The notes beneath the pieces were generated by a model. It saw only the letters and a program-made list of their open reading frames with translations. It was not told the DNA's origin and ran no database searches. A stretch of DNA of 64,000 bases from Methylophaga marina (GTDB taxonomy: Bacteria > Pseudomonadota > Gammaproteobacteria > Nitrosococcales > Methylophagaceae): the NCBI RefSeq assembly GCF_030296755.1, contig NZ_AP027741.1, forward strand, positions 124,001 through 188,000. The letters run 5' to 3'. This document shows positions 35,484 through 44,754 of this stretch, piece by piece. The translations under genes and the position numbers were made by a program. Position 1 is the stretch's first letter. Every line of letters begins with the position of its first letter.

Positions 35484-35930
35484 TTACGCGGATAAGGCAG
35501 ATTGTTGTGCCTGATAGAGTCCTTCAAATTCATTCACCGTAAAAACAGCCAGGATATTTAGCTCATCATCGAGGATTTCATACATCGGTCCTTCTGTACC
35601 GCGAATACTAAATAAAACTACCGTATCTTCATCGCCACCACATTCTCTATGTGGCTCATTATCAGCTTGGCTTATGGTATATGAGCCGGTTGGACGTTTT
35701 TCTTTTAAGGTACCATCAGCATGATACAGACAGTGCTCCCCCTGAAAAACAAAGGTGTGATTAACCGCACAGTGGCGATGTAACACGATAGGATCATTGG
35801 CTGCGAATTTAAATAGCACTTCTACCACTTTATTGTCCCCGTCAACATCCAACACCGAATATTGAAAATTGTCGAACACCTCAAGTCGTTGCCAGTGGAT
35901 GTGTTGATCATTAAATTGGTGTAGTTGCAT
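35484..35930 (-). CDS. Cupin-domain protein
   Basis: The 148-residue protein has a cupin fold: VLHRHCAVNHTFVFQGEH gives the His-rich metal motif, TGSYTISQADNEPH the second half with a possible metal-binding His, and VVLFSIRGTEGPMY the closing strands. It resembles ChrR-like or acetylacetone-dioxygenase-like cupins. No substrate can be named. It is a single gene, with a strong hairpin upstream that ends the metal efflux operon. Confidence 0.75.
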   Translation of the reverse strand: MQLHQFNDQHIHWQRLEVFDNFQYSVLDVDGDNKVVEVLFKFAANDPIVLHRHCAVNHTFVFQGEHCLYHADGTLKEKRPTGSYTISQADNEPHRECGGDEDTVVLFSIRGTEGPMYEILDDELNILAVFTVNEFEGLYQAQQSALSA

Positions 35931-36038
35931 TTCTCTCTCCTTTTTATTTATATGTCAGTGACATACATCAACTCTAACGATGAGAACACATGCTACGCCA
36001 GCGATATTTGCCTGCGTAAAAGCAGGACTTTTACCCAT

Positions 36039-36076
36039 AATACAATCAGGGCTAACCATTCAGCCCTGATTGTATT
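36039..36076 (-). terminator. Long perfect hairpin between the efflux operon and the cupin gene
   Basis: AATACAATCAGGGCT and AGCCCTGATTGTATT form a 15-base-pair stem with an eight-base loop, six bases past the czcA stop. The T run lies on the plus-strand side; on the minus strand the stem itself ends in T-rich sequence. It most likely ends czcA transcripts. Confidence 0.75.
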
Positions 36077-36081
36077 TTTAT

Positions 36082-39000
36082 CTAACGGTTACGATGATGT
36101 ACTAAGTGGTATAAAGCCGGTAGTACAATAAGGGTAAGTAAGGTGGATGACACAATACCGCCGATAACCACCGTCGCTAAGGGCCGTTGTATTTCTGCAC
36201 CGGTGCCTGTATTCAACGCCATTGGCACAAAACCAAGGCTGGCTACTAACGCGGTCATCATGACTGGACGCAAACGGCACATTGCCCCATCCACAATCGC
36301 TTGATAGAGATCGCCGTGTTGTTGCCAATGATCACGAATAAATGACAACATCACCAGACCATTCAATACAGCAATACCAGACAGTGCAATAAAACCAACA
36401 GCCGCTGAAATCGACAGCGGCATATCCCTGATTTGTAAAACCATCATGCCTCCCGTTAATGCCAATGGAACACCGGTAAAGATAATCGCGGCATCCTTTA
36501 TTGACCCCAACATAGTCACCAGTAATAACAAAATACCGAATAACGTTACCGGGACTACAATCGCTAAGCGCTGACTGGCCGAGGCTAACTGTTCAAAGGT
36601 CCCCCCGAACTCCAGCCAGTAACCGTCAGGTAATGTCAGCTGTTGATCGAGCTTCTGCTGAGCTTCCTGCACAAAGGATCCCAGATCACGCTCTCTGACA
36701 TTGGCTGTGACGACAACACGGCGTTTCGCGTTTTCACGCGAGATCTGGCTCGGCACATCGACAAGTTTAACTGTCGCTACCTCAGATAAAGGCACATAAC
36801 TACTGGATGGTAATGCAATCGGTAGCTCACCTAATGACGCGATATTCTGACGCTGTTCATCATCTAGTCTGATTACTAGTTTAAAACGTCGATCACCTTC
36901 ATAGATTAACCCTGCCTCCTGGCCGCCAATAGCTGTAGCTAACATTGTCTGTAAGCTATCCACACTGAGTCCATAACGAGACAGCGCTAAACGTTTGGGT
37001 TCCACTGATACCATCGGTAAACCACTGACTTGTTCCAGTCTGGCATCCGCTTGGCCGGGTATATCTCTGATAATAGTTAAAATGGATTGAGCTGATGTTT
37101 TGAGTTTATCCAGATCATCACCAAACACTTTAATGGCCACATCCGCCCTGACTCCTGAGATAAGCTCATTAAAGCGCATCTCGATCGGTTGGGTGAATTC
37201 ATAGTTATTGCCAGGTAAGGCCTTTGCAGCTGCCTCGATTTGTTTGATGAGTTCAGACTTTGGCAATGCCGGGTTGGGCCAGTCTTTTCTTGGCTTTAAT
37301 ATCAGAAATGTATCAGCCACATTCGGCGGCATCGGATCGGTCGCCACTTCTGGCGTGCCGATTTTGGCAAAGACGCTGTCTACCTGTGGAAACTGTTTCA
37401 GCCGTTGTTCGAGCACTTCCTGCATATCTATCGATTGCTGCAGACTGGTCCCCGTAGTGCGTAAGGCATGTAAGGCAATATCCCCTTCATTGAGCTGAGG
37501 AATAAACTCTGTGCCCATTTTCGATGCTAGTGTCAGTGAAAAGAGCACCAAAACGAGCGCAGCAAACATCACCAGCCAACGTAACTTCAGACTCCATATC
37601 AATACTGGTCTATAAATCGACTTAGTGGCAGTAATAATCAGACTTTCGCTCTCCTTGACTTTGCCTTTCATGAACACAGCCACGGCTGCAGGTACGATAG
37701 TCAGTGACATTACCATTGCTGCCAGTAAGGCCAGCACCACTGTCGCCGCCATCGGTTCAAACATCCTGCCCTCCACCCCAGTCAAGGTGAATAAAGGGAT
37801 GTACACCAAGGTAATAATCAATACCCCAAACAAGCTAGGTCGAATCACCTCATTGGTAGCATCAAATACCACAGCCAGCCGTTCATTCAATGGTAATGCT
37901 GTAGCGCGGCCAGACTGAGCCAGTGATAAACGCCGTACGCTGTTTTCCACAATAATCACGGCACCATCGACAATCAGGCCAAAATCCAGTGCGCCAAGAC
38001 TCATTAGGTTCGCTGAGATTCCGGCCTGAACCATGCCGGTGATGGTTGCCAACATGGCAAGTGGTATCACAGCTGCAGTGATTAAGGCAGCGCGGATATT
38101 ACCCAGTAATAAAAACAACACCACAACAACTAATAAAGCACCTTCCATCAAGTTTTTCTGCACTGTAGCAATGGCTTTATCAACCAGGGTGGTTCTGTCA
38201 TATACCGCTTCAGCAATAACGCCGTCGGGTAGCGTCGCTTGAATCTTGCTTAACTCCGCAGCAACCCGTTTGGCGACCTCACGTGAGTTCTCCCCTATCA
38301 GCATCATTGCCGTTCCCATCACCGTTTCCTGACCATTCTGGGTGGCGGCACCAGTTCTCAGGGTTTTACCAATGGCAACATCAGCGATATCCATGATCTT
38401 GATGGGCGTGCCCGACATCTGCTTCACCACGACCTGTTGAATATCGTCGATGGTTTTTAACTGGCCCGGAGAACGCACCAGTAATTGTTGGCCATAACGT
38501 TCAATATAACCAGCACCACGATTACTATTATTTGCCTTTAATGCCTGCTGGATGTCGCCAAAGCTAATGCCGAACTCCAGCATTTTTTGTGGTTCAGGCT
38601 GGATGTGATACTGCTTGGCATAACCGCCTACTGTATTCACCTCCGTAATCCCAGGCACTCGCATTAAACGGGGCTGAATTATCCAGTCCTGTATTTCACG
38701 TAATGCAGTCATATCATAAGCTTGACCATTCGCTTGTCGGGCTTTTGGCTGAGCAGAAACGGTATAAACAAAAATCTCACCGAGTCCGGAAGCAATCGGC
38801 CCCATTTCTGGCTCCAGCCCATCAGGCAGTTCATTTTTGATACTGGCCAGGCGGTTATTCAGCAGATTTCGGGCAAAATATAAATCTGTACCCTCTTTGA
38901 ATACCACGGTGACCTGCGATAAACCATAACGAGAAATCGATCGTGTATACGACAGTTGAGGAATACCTGCCAACGCACGTTCGACGGGATAAGTAATACG

Positions 39001-39189
39001 TTGTTCGGTTTCTAGCGGTGAATATCCCTCTGCTTTGGTATTAATCTGTACCTGTACATTGGTGATATCCGGTACCGCATCAATGGGCAAGTGTTGATAA
39101 CTCCAGACACCCGCCGCCATCAGCACGATGATTAGTGACAATATAAAACCACGTCGCTCAATGGAGAAACGTAATAGTGATGTAATCAT
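36082..39189 (-). CDS. czcA: Heavy-metal efflux RND pump, CzcA type
   Basis: The 1035-residue protein has twelve predicted membrane helices and two large periplasmic loops. It starts MITSLLRFSIERRGFIL, and has the HLPIDAVPDITNVQVQ segment common to this family. The motif DFGLIVDGAVIIVEN in the fourth helix marks the HME group that exports divalent ions such as zinc, cobalt and cadmium rather than the copper/silver CusA group. The gene looks intact even though its partner genes are damaged. It begins 15 bases after the czcB remnant and is the last gene of the operon. Confidence 0.93.
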   Translation of the reverse strand: MITSLLRFSIERRGFILSLIIVLMAAGVWSYQHLPIDAVPDITNVQVQINTKAEGYSPLETEQRITYPVERALAGIPQLSYTRSISRYGLSQVTVVFKEGTDLYFARNLLNNRLASIKNELPDGLEPEMGPIASGLGEIFVYTVSAQPKARQANGQAYDMTALREIQDWIIQPRLMRVPGITEVNTVGGYAKQYHIQPEPQKMLEFGISFGDIQQALKANNSNRGAGYIERYGQQLLVRSPGQLKTIDDIQQVVVKQMSGTPIKIMDIADVAIGKTLRTGAATQNGQETVMGTAMMLIGENSREVAKRVAAELSKIQATLPDGVIAEAVYDRTTLVDKAIATVQKNLMEGALLVVVVLFLLLGNIRAALITAAVIPLAMLATITGMVQAGISANLMSLGALDFGLIVDGAVIIVENSVRRLSLAQSGRATALPLNERLAVVFDATNEVIRPSLFGVLIITLVYIPLFTLTGVEGRMFEPMAATVVLALLAAMVMSLTIVPAAVAVFMKGKVKESESLIITATKSIYRPVLIWSLKLRWLVMFAALVLVLFSLTLASKMGTEFIPQLNEGDIALHALRTTGTSLQQSIDMQEVLEQRLKQFPQVDSVFAKIGTPEVATDPMPPNVADTFLILKPRKDWPNPALPKSELIKQIEAAAKALPGNNYEFTQPIEMRFNELISGVRADVAIKVFGDDLDKLKTSAQSILTIIRDIPGQADARLEQVSGLPMVSVEPKRLALSRYGLSVDSLQTMLATAIGGQEAGLIYEGDRRFKLVIRLDDEQRQNIASLGELPIALPSSSYVPLSEVATVKLVDVPSQISRENAKRRVVVTANVRERDLGSFVQEAQQKLDQQLTLPDGYWLEFGGTFEQLASASQRLAIVVPVTLFGILLLLVTMLGSIKDAAIIFTGVPLALTGGMMVLQIRDMPLSISAAVGFIALSGIAVLNGLVMLSFIRDHWQQHGDLYQAIVDGAMCRLRPVMMTALVASLGFVPMALNTGTGAEIQRPLATVVIGGIVSSTLLTLIVLPALYHLVHHRNR

Positions 39190-39204
39190 AACGTCTCCTT
39201 GAGT

Positions 39205-39665
39205 TTAGTGGCTGTGCTCAGCGCCGTCTTTTTCAAGATCTGCTTTTATGAGATAACTGTTTTCAGTCACTATTTGCTGACCGGCATTGAGGCCTGACAG
39301 CACTTCTGCGTACTGTGCGTCCTGAATACCCAGCGCAACTGGCTGTGGTGTATAAGCGTCACTCTCCTTGATGAAAACGACTGTTTTGTTTTCATATTGC
39401 TGCAAGGCAGATAATGGGACACGGACTTTAACTTCGCGTTTATCAATAAGGACCTGCCCCCCACCAGCAAGCCAGGAAACCAGTCATCATCAGGATTTTT
39501 GAATTTCACTCTGGCGATTCTAAATGGCTCACCATCAGTATTTGGCAGAAGCTGGGAAATAACAGAATGGGTTTGCATATCATCACTCTGTAAAACCACT
39601 ATTTGCTTTGCTTTAACCTGACTCGCCTGGGAAGGAAACACCTTGAGCTCGGCCCATAAGGTCAA
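39205..39665 (-). pseudogene. czcB: CzcB-like membrane fusion protein, 5'-truncated and frameshifted
   Basis: Only the C-terminal part of a CzcB/CusB periplasmic adaptor is present. It begins at TLWAELKVFPSQASQVKA and runs to FPGLLVGG in one frame, then continues in another frame as VLIDKREVKVRVPLSALQQYENK and ends ADLEKDGAEHSH at 39205. The switch is at a run of six G (39457-39462) that needs a seventh. The N-terminal half (membrane anchor, coiled coil and lipoyl-like domain) is missing: the coding sequence joins directly to the middle of czcC. Without this adaptor the pump cannot be complete unless another copy exists elsewhere. Confidence 0.85.
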
Positions 39666-40817
39666 GGTAGCTATACAGGCCCCGTTGGTAAGCTGTTTTG
39701 GTTTGAGTTAAGGCGTCGGCCAACTGTGGGATGATGGATTGCCGCAAGGTCGTGGCCGAGGTAATGGCCTGCTCCCGTGCTGTGTATGCCTGATACAGTT
39801 GCGTATGTATGCGCAGCAGAAAGTCTTGTTGACGAAACGTTATTTCATTCCTTGCTGCCAATGCTGATTTCACCGCTGACTCAGCACGTTTTTCTGCAAA
39901 TAATGGCACAGAAAACCCTGCTACCAAGGCAGATTCATCAATATCAGCATTTCGCCGAATACCCACAGACCAATCGATATCGGCCTGCTGTTGGGTTTTT
40001 GCCAGACGAATTTCAGATTCTTTTAAACGTGTTTCAGCAGCAAAAAATGCCAGCGACGGATTATTTTTGACCCGTTCGAATAGTGACTCAAACGATCTAC
40101 TGCTGCCGTAATCAAACAGTGATCCAGCTACGTTATTGAATTGTGGCAGCATCTCACCCCATAAATTAGCCAAAGCCATTTTATGGGCATGCATTCACTG
40201 CTCGACGCGTGAGACATTTAATCTGGCCTGCTCAACGGCGGCCACTGCACGGGCATAATCAGCCTTAGGCGCAATCGCAGCCCTGACACGTTTATTGACT
40301 TCATCAGCCGTGGCTTGAGCAAGAGAGACTTCTTCTTCAGCAAGCTGTATTCGCTGCTTATCAATCAATAACTGAATATAGTTTTTGGTGACCGTACTGA
40401 GTAAATCAAGCGAAGCAATCTGTTTTTTTATTTGCGTCAATGCCAGCTTTTGATCAACCACATCAACCCTGGCTTGTTTTTTCCCACCTAGCTCCAGCAC
40501 AGAAGATAAAGACACCGTGAGTTCAGCTGATTTCGTGCCACTTAGCTGACCTGTACCAGCCACGTTCTCCAGTTCAGCACCTACGCGATAAGACGGTGAT
40601 AGCTGGGCTGTTTCACGCTCAGCTTGCAGGCCTTGTTCACGGACCGGAAAGACATTGAGTGAGGGATTCTGATTTAAGGTTTTTTTATTGCTTCAGCTAA
40701 TGTCAATGTAGTGTTTGTTGCAGCATGGACCTGAAACGACACAATAAACAGACTGAAAGCAACATACAGGCACAGACGCAAAAATGGCGTTTGCCCATCT
40801 AAATAAATGAGTTTCAT
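39655..40817 (-). pseudogene. czcC: CzcC-like outer-membrane efflux protein, damaged at three places
   Basis: The start at 40817 has AGGA eight bases upstream and encodes a signal peptide (ending near FQVHA) followed by LTLAEAI. A run of seven A (40680-40686) needs one more base to continue as TLNQNPSLNVFPVREQGL. An in-frame TGA at 40195-40197 interrupts RLNVSRVEQ and MHAHKMALANLWGE. The C-terminus is lost: after GLYSYLDL the sequence runs into the middle of czcB. CzcC-type proteins are TolC-like outer-membrane channels. The run may be a sequencing problem, but the stop codon and the deletion are not explained that way. Confidence 0.85.
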
Positions 40818-40884
40818 GATAGGAATCCTGAAATAAATACTCTTTCATCACGAATTCGTGACGAGCGAAAGTGTTAAATCAGAA

Positions 40885-41211
40885 TCAGGCTTTCGGAGGG
40901 CGGTACATCGAGCTGACGGAACCCGATACAGGTGTGTATTGGTACGGACTGAAAAAAGTGTCTTTAAATAAAGACAGCGGTATGTTCACCACATGCGGTA
41001 CAGCCACAAAATGCACACAATGACTGTGACCACACTGATGTTGGTCGGCATCCATATGGACTGAATCCGGACTATCATCGGCGATAGGATCGATGAGACT
41101 GTGATTATCCTGCTCATCAAAAATAATATGATGTACATCAGCCGCGACAATGCCTGTTTGCAGCACCATCATCAGAATCAAGCTGTATAGAAAGGATTTG
41201 ATGTTCATCAT
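40885..41211 (-). CDS. Small His-rich periplasmic protein at the head of the efflux operon (CzcI-like)
   Basis: The 108-residue protein starts at 41211 (MMNIKSFLYSLILMMVLQTG), has a signal peptide cut near VAA, and carries a metal-ligand-rich stretch (DADQHQCGHSHCVH). It ends in YRPPKA. Position, size and the His-rich middle resemble CzcI, a small periplasmic protein at the start of czcICBA operons that affects metal response. It may bind zinc or cobalt. An ATG 12 bases further upstream is possible but overlaps a candidate operator. Confidence 0.65.
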   Translation of the reverse strand: MMNIKSFLYSLILMMVLQTGIVAADVHHIIFDEQDNHSLIDPIADDSPDSVHMDADQHQCGHSHCVHFVAVPHVVNIPLSLFKDTFFSPYQYTPVSGSVSSMYRPPKA

Positions 41212-41223
41212 GTCTGATAGCAT

Positions 41224-41239
41224 AACGTAAACTTACGTT
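41224..41239. promoter_or_regulatory. Inverted repeat, candidate operator between czcI-like and esterase genes
   Basis: AACGTAA and TTACGTT are perfect arms around AC. The site sits in the divergent promoter region of the metal efflux operon and the esterase gene. A metal-responsive regulator is an obvious candidate, but none is encoded nearby. Confidence 0.5.
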
Positions 41240-41282
41240 CAGATGAAATAGCTTAGCTGACACCTAATCATAGGATGAAAAG

Positions 41283-42161
41283 ATGACATTCAAGATAGTA
41301 CTGACTGTTTTCCTGTTTTCGTTAATAAAGCCGGTGCTGGCTGCTGAAGACGATATCAAAATGATACGTGATCTGGCCTATGGTAATTCGCCCTTACAGA
41401 CCATGGATGTCTATCTACCCGCAAACGCAAAAGATACCCCTATTCTATTATTAATCCACGGTGGTGCCTGGCAATTTGGTGATAAACGCAGCACAGGATT
41501 AATCAAAAACAAAGTGAATCGCTGGGTAAAGAAAGGCTTTATTCTCGTTTCGACTAATTACCGTTTGGTCCCAGAAGTCGATCCCATCACTCAGGCTAAA
41601 GATATTGCCGCTGCCATTCACACCATACAAACCCAGGCCGAGCAGTGGCACGGTGATGCTGACAAAATGATGGTTTTAGGTCACTCAGCAGGTGCGCATT
41701 TGCTCGCTTTATTGACCAGCCATGAAACACTGATGCAAGAGGCCAATATACGGCCTTGGTTAGCCAGTTTTGTTATTGATAGCCAAGTATTGGATTTAGT
41801 CGCTTTAATGCAGCAAAAACATGTGGAATTCTATGATAAGGCCTTTGGTAAACAAGAACATTACTGGCAGCAGGCATCCCCGATTAATCATGTGGACGGT
41901 GATGAAATCCCGATGTTTGTTGTCTGTTCTCTTCAACGTGAATACGCCTGTGACAGTTCCGCCCGTTTTGTAAACACACTTCATCAGGTCGGTAGTCAAG
42001 CTGAACTGCTGCAATTAGATCTGACACATGATGAGACACTTGAAGACATTGGTTTAAATAATACCTACACTCAAACGATAGAAAACTATATGTCTGCTCT
42101 CCACCCTCAGATCAAAAATAGATTGATGCACTCAGATAAGAAAAATCCACCAACACCTTAG
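41283..42161 (+). CDS. Exported alpha/beta hydrolase (carboxylesterase-like)
   Basis: The 292-residue protein has a signal peptide (MTFKIVLTVFLFSLIKPVLA), an oxyanion-hole motif LLIHGGAWQFGD, the nucleophile elbow GHSAGAHL and a C-terminal catalytic His in LDLTHDETLEDIG. This is the hormone-sensitive-lipase/BD-FAE-like esterase group. It probably acts in the periplasm on small esters. It is a single gene, divergent from the metal efflux operon, and its 3' end overlaps a hairpin that ends the opposite-strand gene. Confidence 0.88.
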   Translation: MTFKIVLTVFLFSLIKPVLAAEDDIKMIRDLAYGNSPLQTMDVYLPANAKDTPILLLIHGGAWQFGDKRSTGLIKNKVNRWVKKGFILVSTNYRLVPEVDPITQAKDIAAAIHTIQTQAEQWHGDADKMMVLGHSAGAHLLALLTSHETLMQEANIRPWLASFVIDSQVLDLVALMQQKHVEFYDKAFGKQEHYWQQASPINHVDGDEIPMFVVCSLQREYACDSSARFVNTLHQVGSQAELLQLDLTHDETLEDIGLNNTYTQTIENYMSALHPQIKNRLMHSDKKNPPTP

Positions 42162-42185
42162 CCCTACTCACTGCGGTGTTGGTGG
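42140..42185 (-). terminator. Rho-independent terminator for the 42193-43155 gene
   Basis: CCACCAACACC pairs perfectly with GGTGTTGGTGG (11 base pairs, 17-base loop). On the minus strand it is followed by ATTTTTC. It also overlaps the end of the esterase gene and may act on both strands. Confidence 0.8.
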
Positions 42186-42192
42186 AGAAAGC

Positions 42193-43155
42193 TTATTTGC
42201 CTTTAATTTCCAGCTTGAGTTGCTCTTCAAGCTCATCGCTATCTTTAGCAAACGCAGCAAGTTTCTGGATATCAATTAAAGTCATAGGCTGTTTAGGCGT
42301 TATGTCTACCTTGAACTTATGAAGATCCTCCACAAAGTCTTCCATAGCCTCATAAAACATTTGCTCTGCAGGTTGACGAGAGGTCTCAGCTCTTTTCTTA
42401 AGCTGCTCGGTCAGCTGGGCTTGATACGCCTTTTCAGTGACATTCATCTGCTTGGCGGTGTTTTTCATCATCAGATCAAAGGCATTGTCTTCTTCTTTAA
42501 TCTCAAGCTGGAAATGATGAATAAGTGCTCGTTGCATACCACCCAACATCAATACCACGGGATCCAGTGGCATATTCTCTATTTCGGCTTTGACTTCCAG
42601 CTTTGCCACTTTATTCAGTTCTGATTTTAACGTGATATCGATAAATGAACGCGTATTCTCTTTGGCTGGTTCATAATCATATTCCAGGTAAAAATCCGTG
42701 GTGGGTTTACCTTCAGTAACCTGGTCCACCACTTGATAAAATGCTTTTTCAACGGGTTTGTAACTTTGCTGAGCTAGCTGTTTAAAATCAACTTCTGTGG
42801 CTATGCGGTGTAAGGTAACTTCAAGATGAGGAGGTAACTGAGAATTGTTCAGCGAGCTTAACCCTGCTTTGCTATCCACCGTCACCGACTCAATACTGAT
42901 CATTTTAGGTGTGGGTGTTTGAGTCATACCTGAAAGACCCGATGTATCGATACTCACATTCTTTAATGTCACCGCATTAGAGAAAAGTGATGTGTCCAGC
43001 GTGCCGTATTTAATGGTGCTTGTGCCATCAAACTGCATCAGTTCCATATCAATGCGTTCTTTGATTACTTCATGTTTTTTATAATCCGCATAAAAATAAC
43101 CTGACACAACAGCCAGCCCGACCAGGCTGCCAAGGATAAGATGTTTTTGTTTCAT
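42193..43155 (-). CDS. Membrane-anchored periplasmic protein of unknown function
   Basis: The 320-residue protein has one N-terminal membrane helix (LILGSLVGLAVVSGYFYAD) and a large periplasmic part. Segments such as IKYGTLDTSLFSNAVTLKNVSID resemble the beta-repeat regions of AsmA-like or DUF945/YdgA-like proteins. A helical, charged stretch (KQMNVTEKAYQAQLTEQLKKR) follows. No enzyme motif is visible. It stands alone with its own terminator, and a GTCTATAGAC palindrome lies upstream. Confidence 0.65.
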   Translation of the reverse strand: MKQKHLILGSLVGLAVVSGYFYADYKKHEVIKERIDMELMQFDGTSTIKYGTLDTSLFSNAVTLKNVSIDTSGLSGMTQTPTPKMISIESVTVDSKAGLSSLNNSQLPPHLEVTLHRIATEVDFKQLAQQSYKPVEKAFYQVVDQVTEGKPTTDFYLEYDYEPAKENTRSFIDITLKSELNKVAKLEVKAEIENMPLDPVVLMLGGMQRALIHHFQLEIKEEDNAFDLMMKNTAKQMNVTEKAYQAQLTEQLKKRAETSRQPAEQMFYEAMEDFVEDLHKFKVDITPKQPMTLIDIQKLAAFAKDSDELEEQLKLEIKGK

Positions 43156-43227
43156 TAAAGTCCTTAAGATGAAATGTGAATGGTGATAGCGCTAGACAGC
43201 ATGACAGAGACATTGCGCCTTTTTATA

Positions 43228-43237
43228 GTCTATAGAC
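43228..43237. promoter_or_regulatory. Short palindrome with a neighbouring half repeat
   Basis: GTCTATAGAC is a perfect ten-base palindrome, and TATAGAC occurs again at 43241-43247. It lies 72 bases before the 43155 start. It may be an operator but is short enough to be chance. Confidence 0.3.
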
Positions 43238-43294
43238 ACATATAGACTCATGACGAAAATCTGCGCTTAAGCACGCATAAAGTCTGCGTTTAAT

Positions 43295-44608
43295 TTAATG
43301 GTCAATCAATGCTTTTGCAGAAGCATCGTCTTCATAGTAACAATACTGGTTCCTTCCAGCCGCTTTAGCTGCGTACATGGCCTGATCTGCTTTTTTGAGT
43401 AAGTCTGATGCAGTCAAAGCATCAGAAGGATACTGCACAATGCCAATGCTGGCAGACAACCGGCAATCAATACCATTAATAGGATAAGGCACATTGAGTT
43501 TACTGATTAACCTATCAACAAAGCGTTTTAATTCTTTTTTGGGAAACTCACCAGACAGCAGAATAATAAACTCATCGCCTGCGTAGCGAGCAATAAGATC
43601 CGCATTACGGCATGTTTTTGTCAGTACATCCGCAGCATGGCGCAACACTTCGTCACCAAAATCATGGCCATAATTATCATTGAAGTCTTTGAAATTATCC
43701 AAGTCGAGAAACAACAACACCAGGTTGTCACGTGAGATGGAGTCTTGAACCATTTCCATTTCATGTGTGAGTGATTTTAAAAATAAATCTCTGTTAGCCA
43801 GCCCCGTGAGGTTATCGTAATTAGCTTGTTTCCATATAAGCTGCTGTTCTGCAATATCATGTGTGATATTTCTGGCAATAATGGAACCGCCGATGACCTT
43901 TCCATTCTGATCTTGTAAGGGGGAAACGGTTTCCGACATATTCATGACTAAGCCATCTTTATTTTTTCTGGTCGTTATATAGTGCTCTAGGCTCTCACCG
44001 TTATTGATAGCTTTGAGAATATCATCAGATTGTGGGTTCTCTTCATCATAGAGTGCTGAGACAGACTGCCCAAGAATTTCGTCTGTACTAAAACCGAAAA
44101 TATGCTCAGCGCCGGCATTCCAGCTTGTTACCGTACCATCCAGTGACAAACTGTAAATGGCATCTTCAGATGACTCAACAATCGCCTGGTATTCGTGACT
44201 TATGCGAATAGCTTTAACTTGCTCTGTAATATCGCGGGCAATTTTTGATGCTGCAACGATACGACCATCGGCATCATAAACAGGTGAGATAGTCACTGAT
44301 ACATCGATCAGTCGACCAGACTTATGTGTACGAACCGTCTGAAAATGGTTAACCACTTCGCCTCGACGTATTTTTTCCAGAATATCCGCCTCTTCCTGTT
44401 TTTTATTGTCTGGAAAAATTTTGAGCATACTTTCACCGACCATTTCATCAGCGCTATAACCGAAAATCTTTTCCGCTGCCGGATTCCAATTCAACACAAT
44501 GCCATCTAAGGTTTTACAAACAATGGCATCAAAACTTGAATTAACAATGGATTGATAAATATTTTCTTTAAATAAACTGATATTGATATCTTGACGTTTC
44601 TGTGTCAC
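43295..44608 (-). CDS. PAS-PAS-GGDEF diguanylate cyclase
   Basis: The 437-residue protein has two PAS domains (about 15-130 and 138-255; repeats of LDGIVLNWNPAAEKIFGYSADE and LDGTVTSWNAGAEHIFGFSTDE, shown here only to mark similarity) and a GGDEF domain (about 275-430). The active site reads YAGDEF, an accepted variant, and RNAD just before it is the RxxD inhibitory site. Both features suggest an active, feedback-controlled c-di-GMP synthase. No membrane helix is present, so sensing is cytosolic. It is a single gene. Confidence 0.93.
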   Translation of the reverse strand: MTQKRQDINISLFKENIYQSIVNSSFDAIVCKTLDGIVLNWNPAAEKIFGYSADEMVGESMLKIFPDNKKQEEADILEKIRRGEVVNHFQTVRTHKSGRLIDVSVTISPVYDADGRIVAASKIARDITEQVKAIRISHEYQAIVESSEDAIYSLSLDGTVTSWNAGAEHIFGFSTDEILGQSVSALYDEENPQSDDILKAINNGESLEHYITTRKNKDGLVMNMSETVSPLQDQNGKVIGGSIIARNITHDIAEQQLIWKQANYDNLTGLANRDLFLKSLTHEMEMVQDSISRDNLVLLFLDLDNFKDFNDNYGHDFGDEVLRHAADVLTKTCRNADLIARYAGDEFIILLSGEFPKKELKRFVDRLISKLNVPYPINGIDCRLSASIGIVQYPSDALTASDLLKKADQAMYAAKAAGRNQYCYYEDDASAKALIDH

Positions 44609-44754
44609 AGGCGTAAATCCATGGTTGTCTGTGGTCTATTCTATGACTTATACGTACGCGATATCTACGCTTATTCGAATTTTTCTTGAATACGCCAATC
44701 AAGGAATGTTCACTTTATCTATTTTTTCACTTATCAAATTCAGGGGATCACGTC

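Noticed and set aside
36082-39189. Copper/silver specificity (CusA) for the RND pump
   Set aside because: The DFGLIVDGAVIIVEN motif belongs to the divalent-cation HME group rather than the CusA group.
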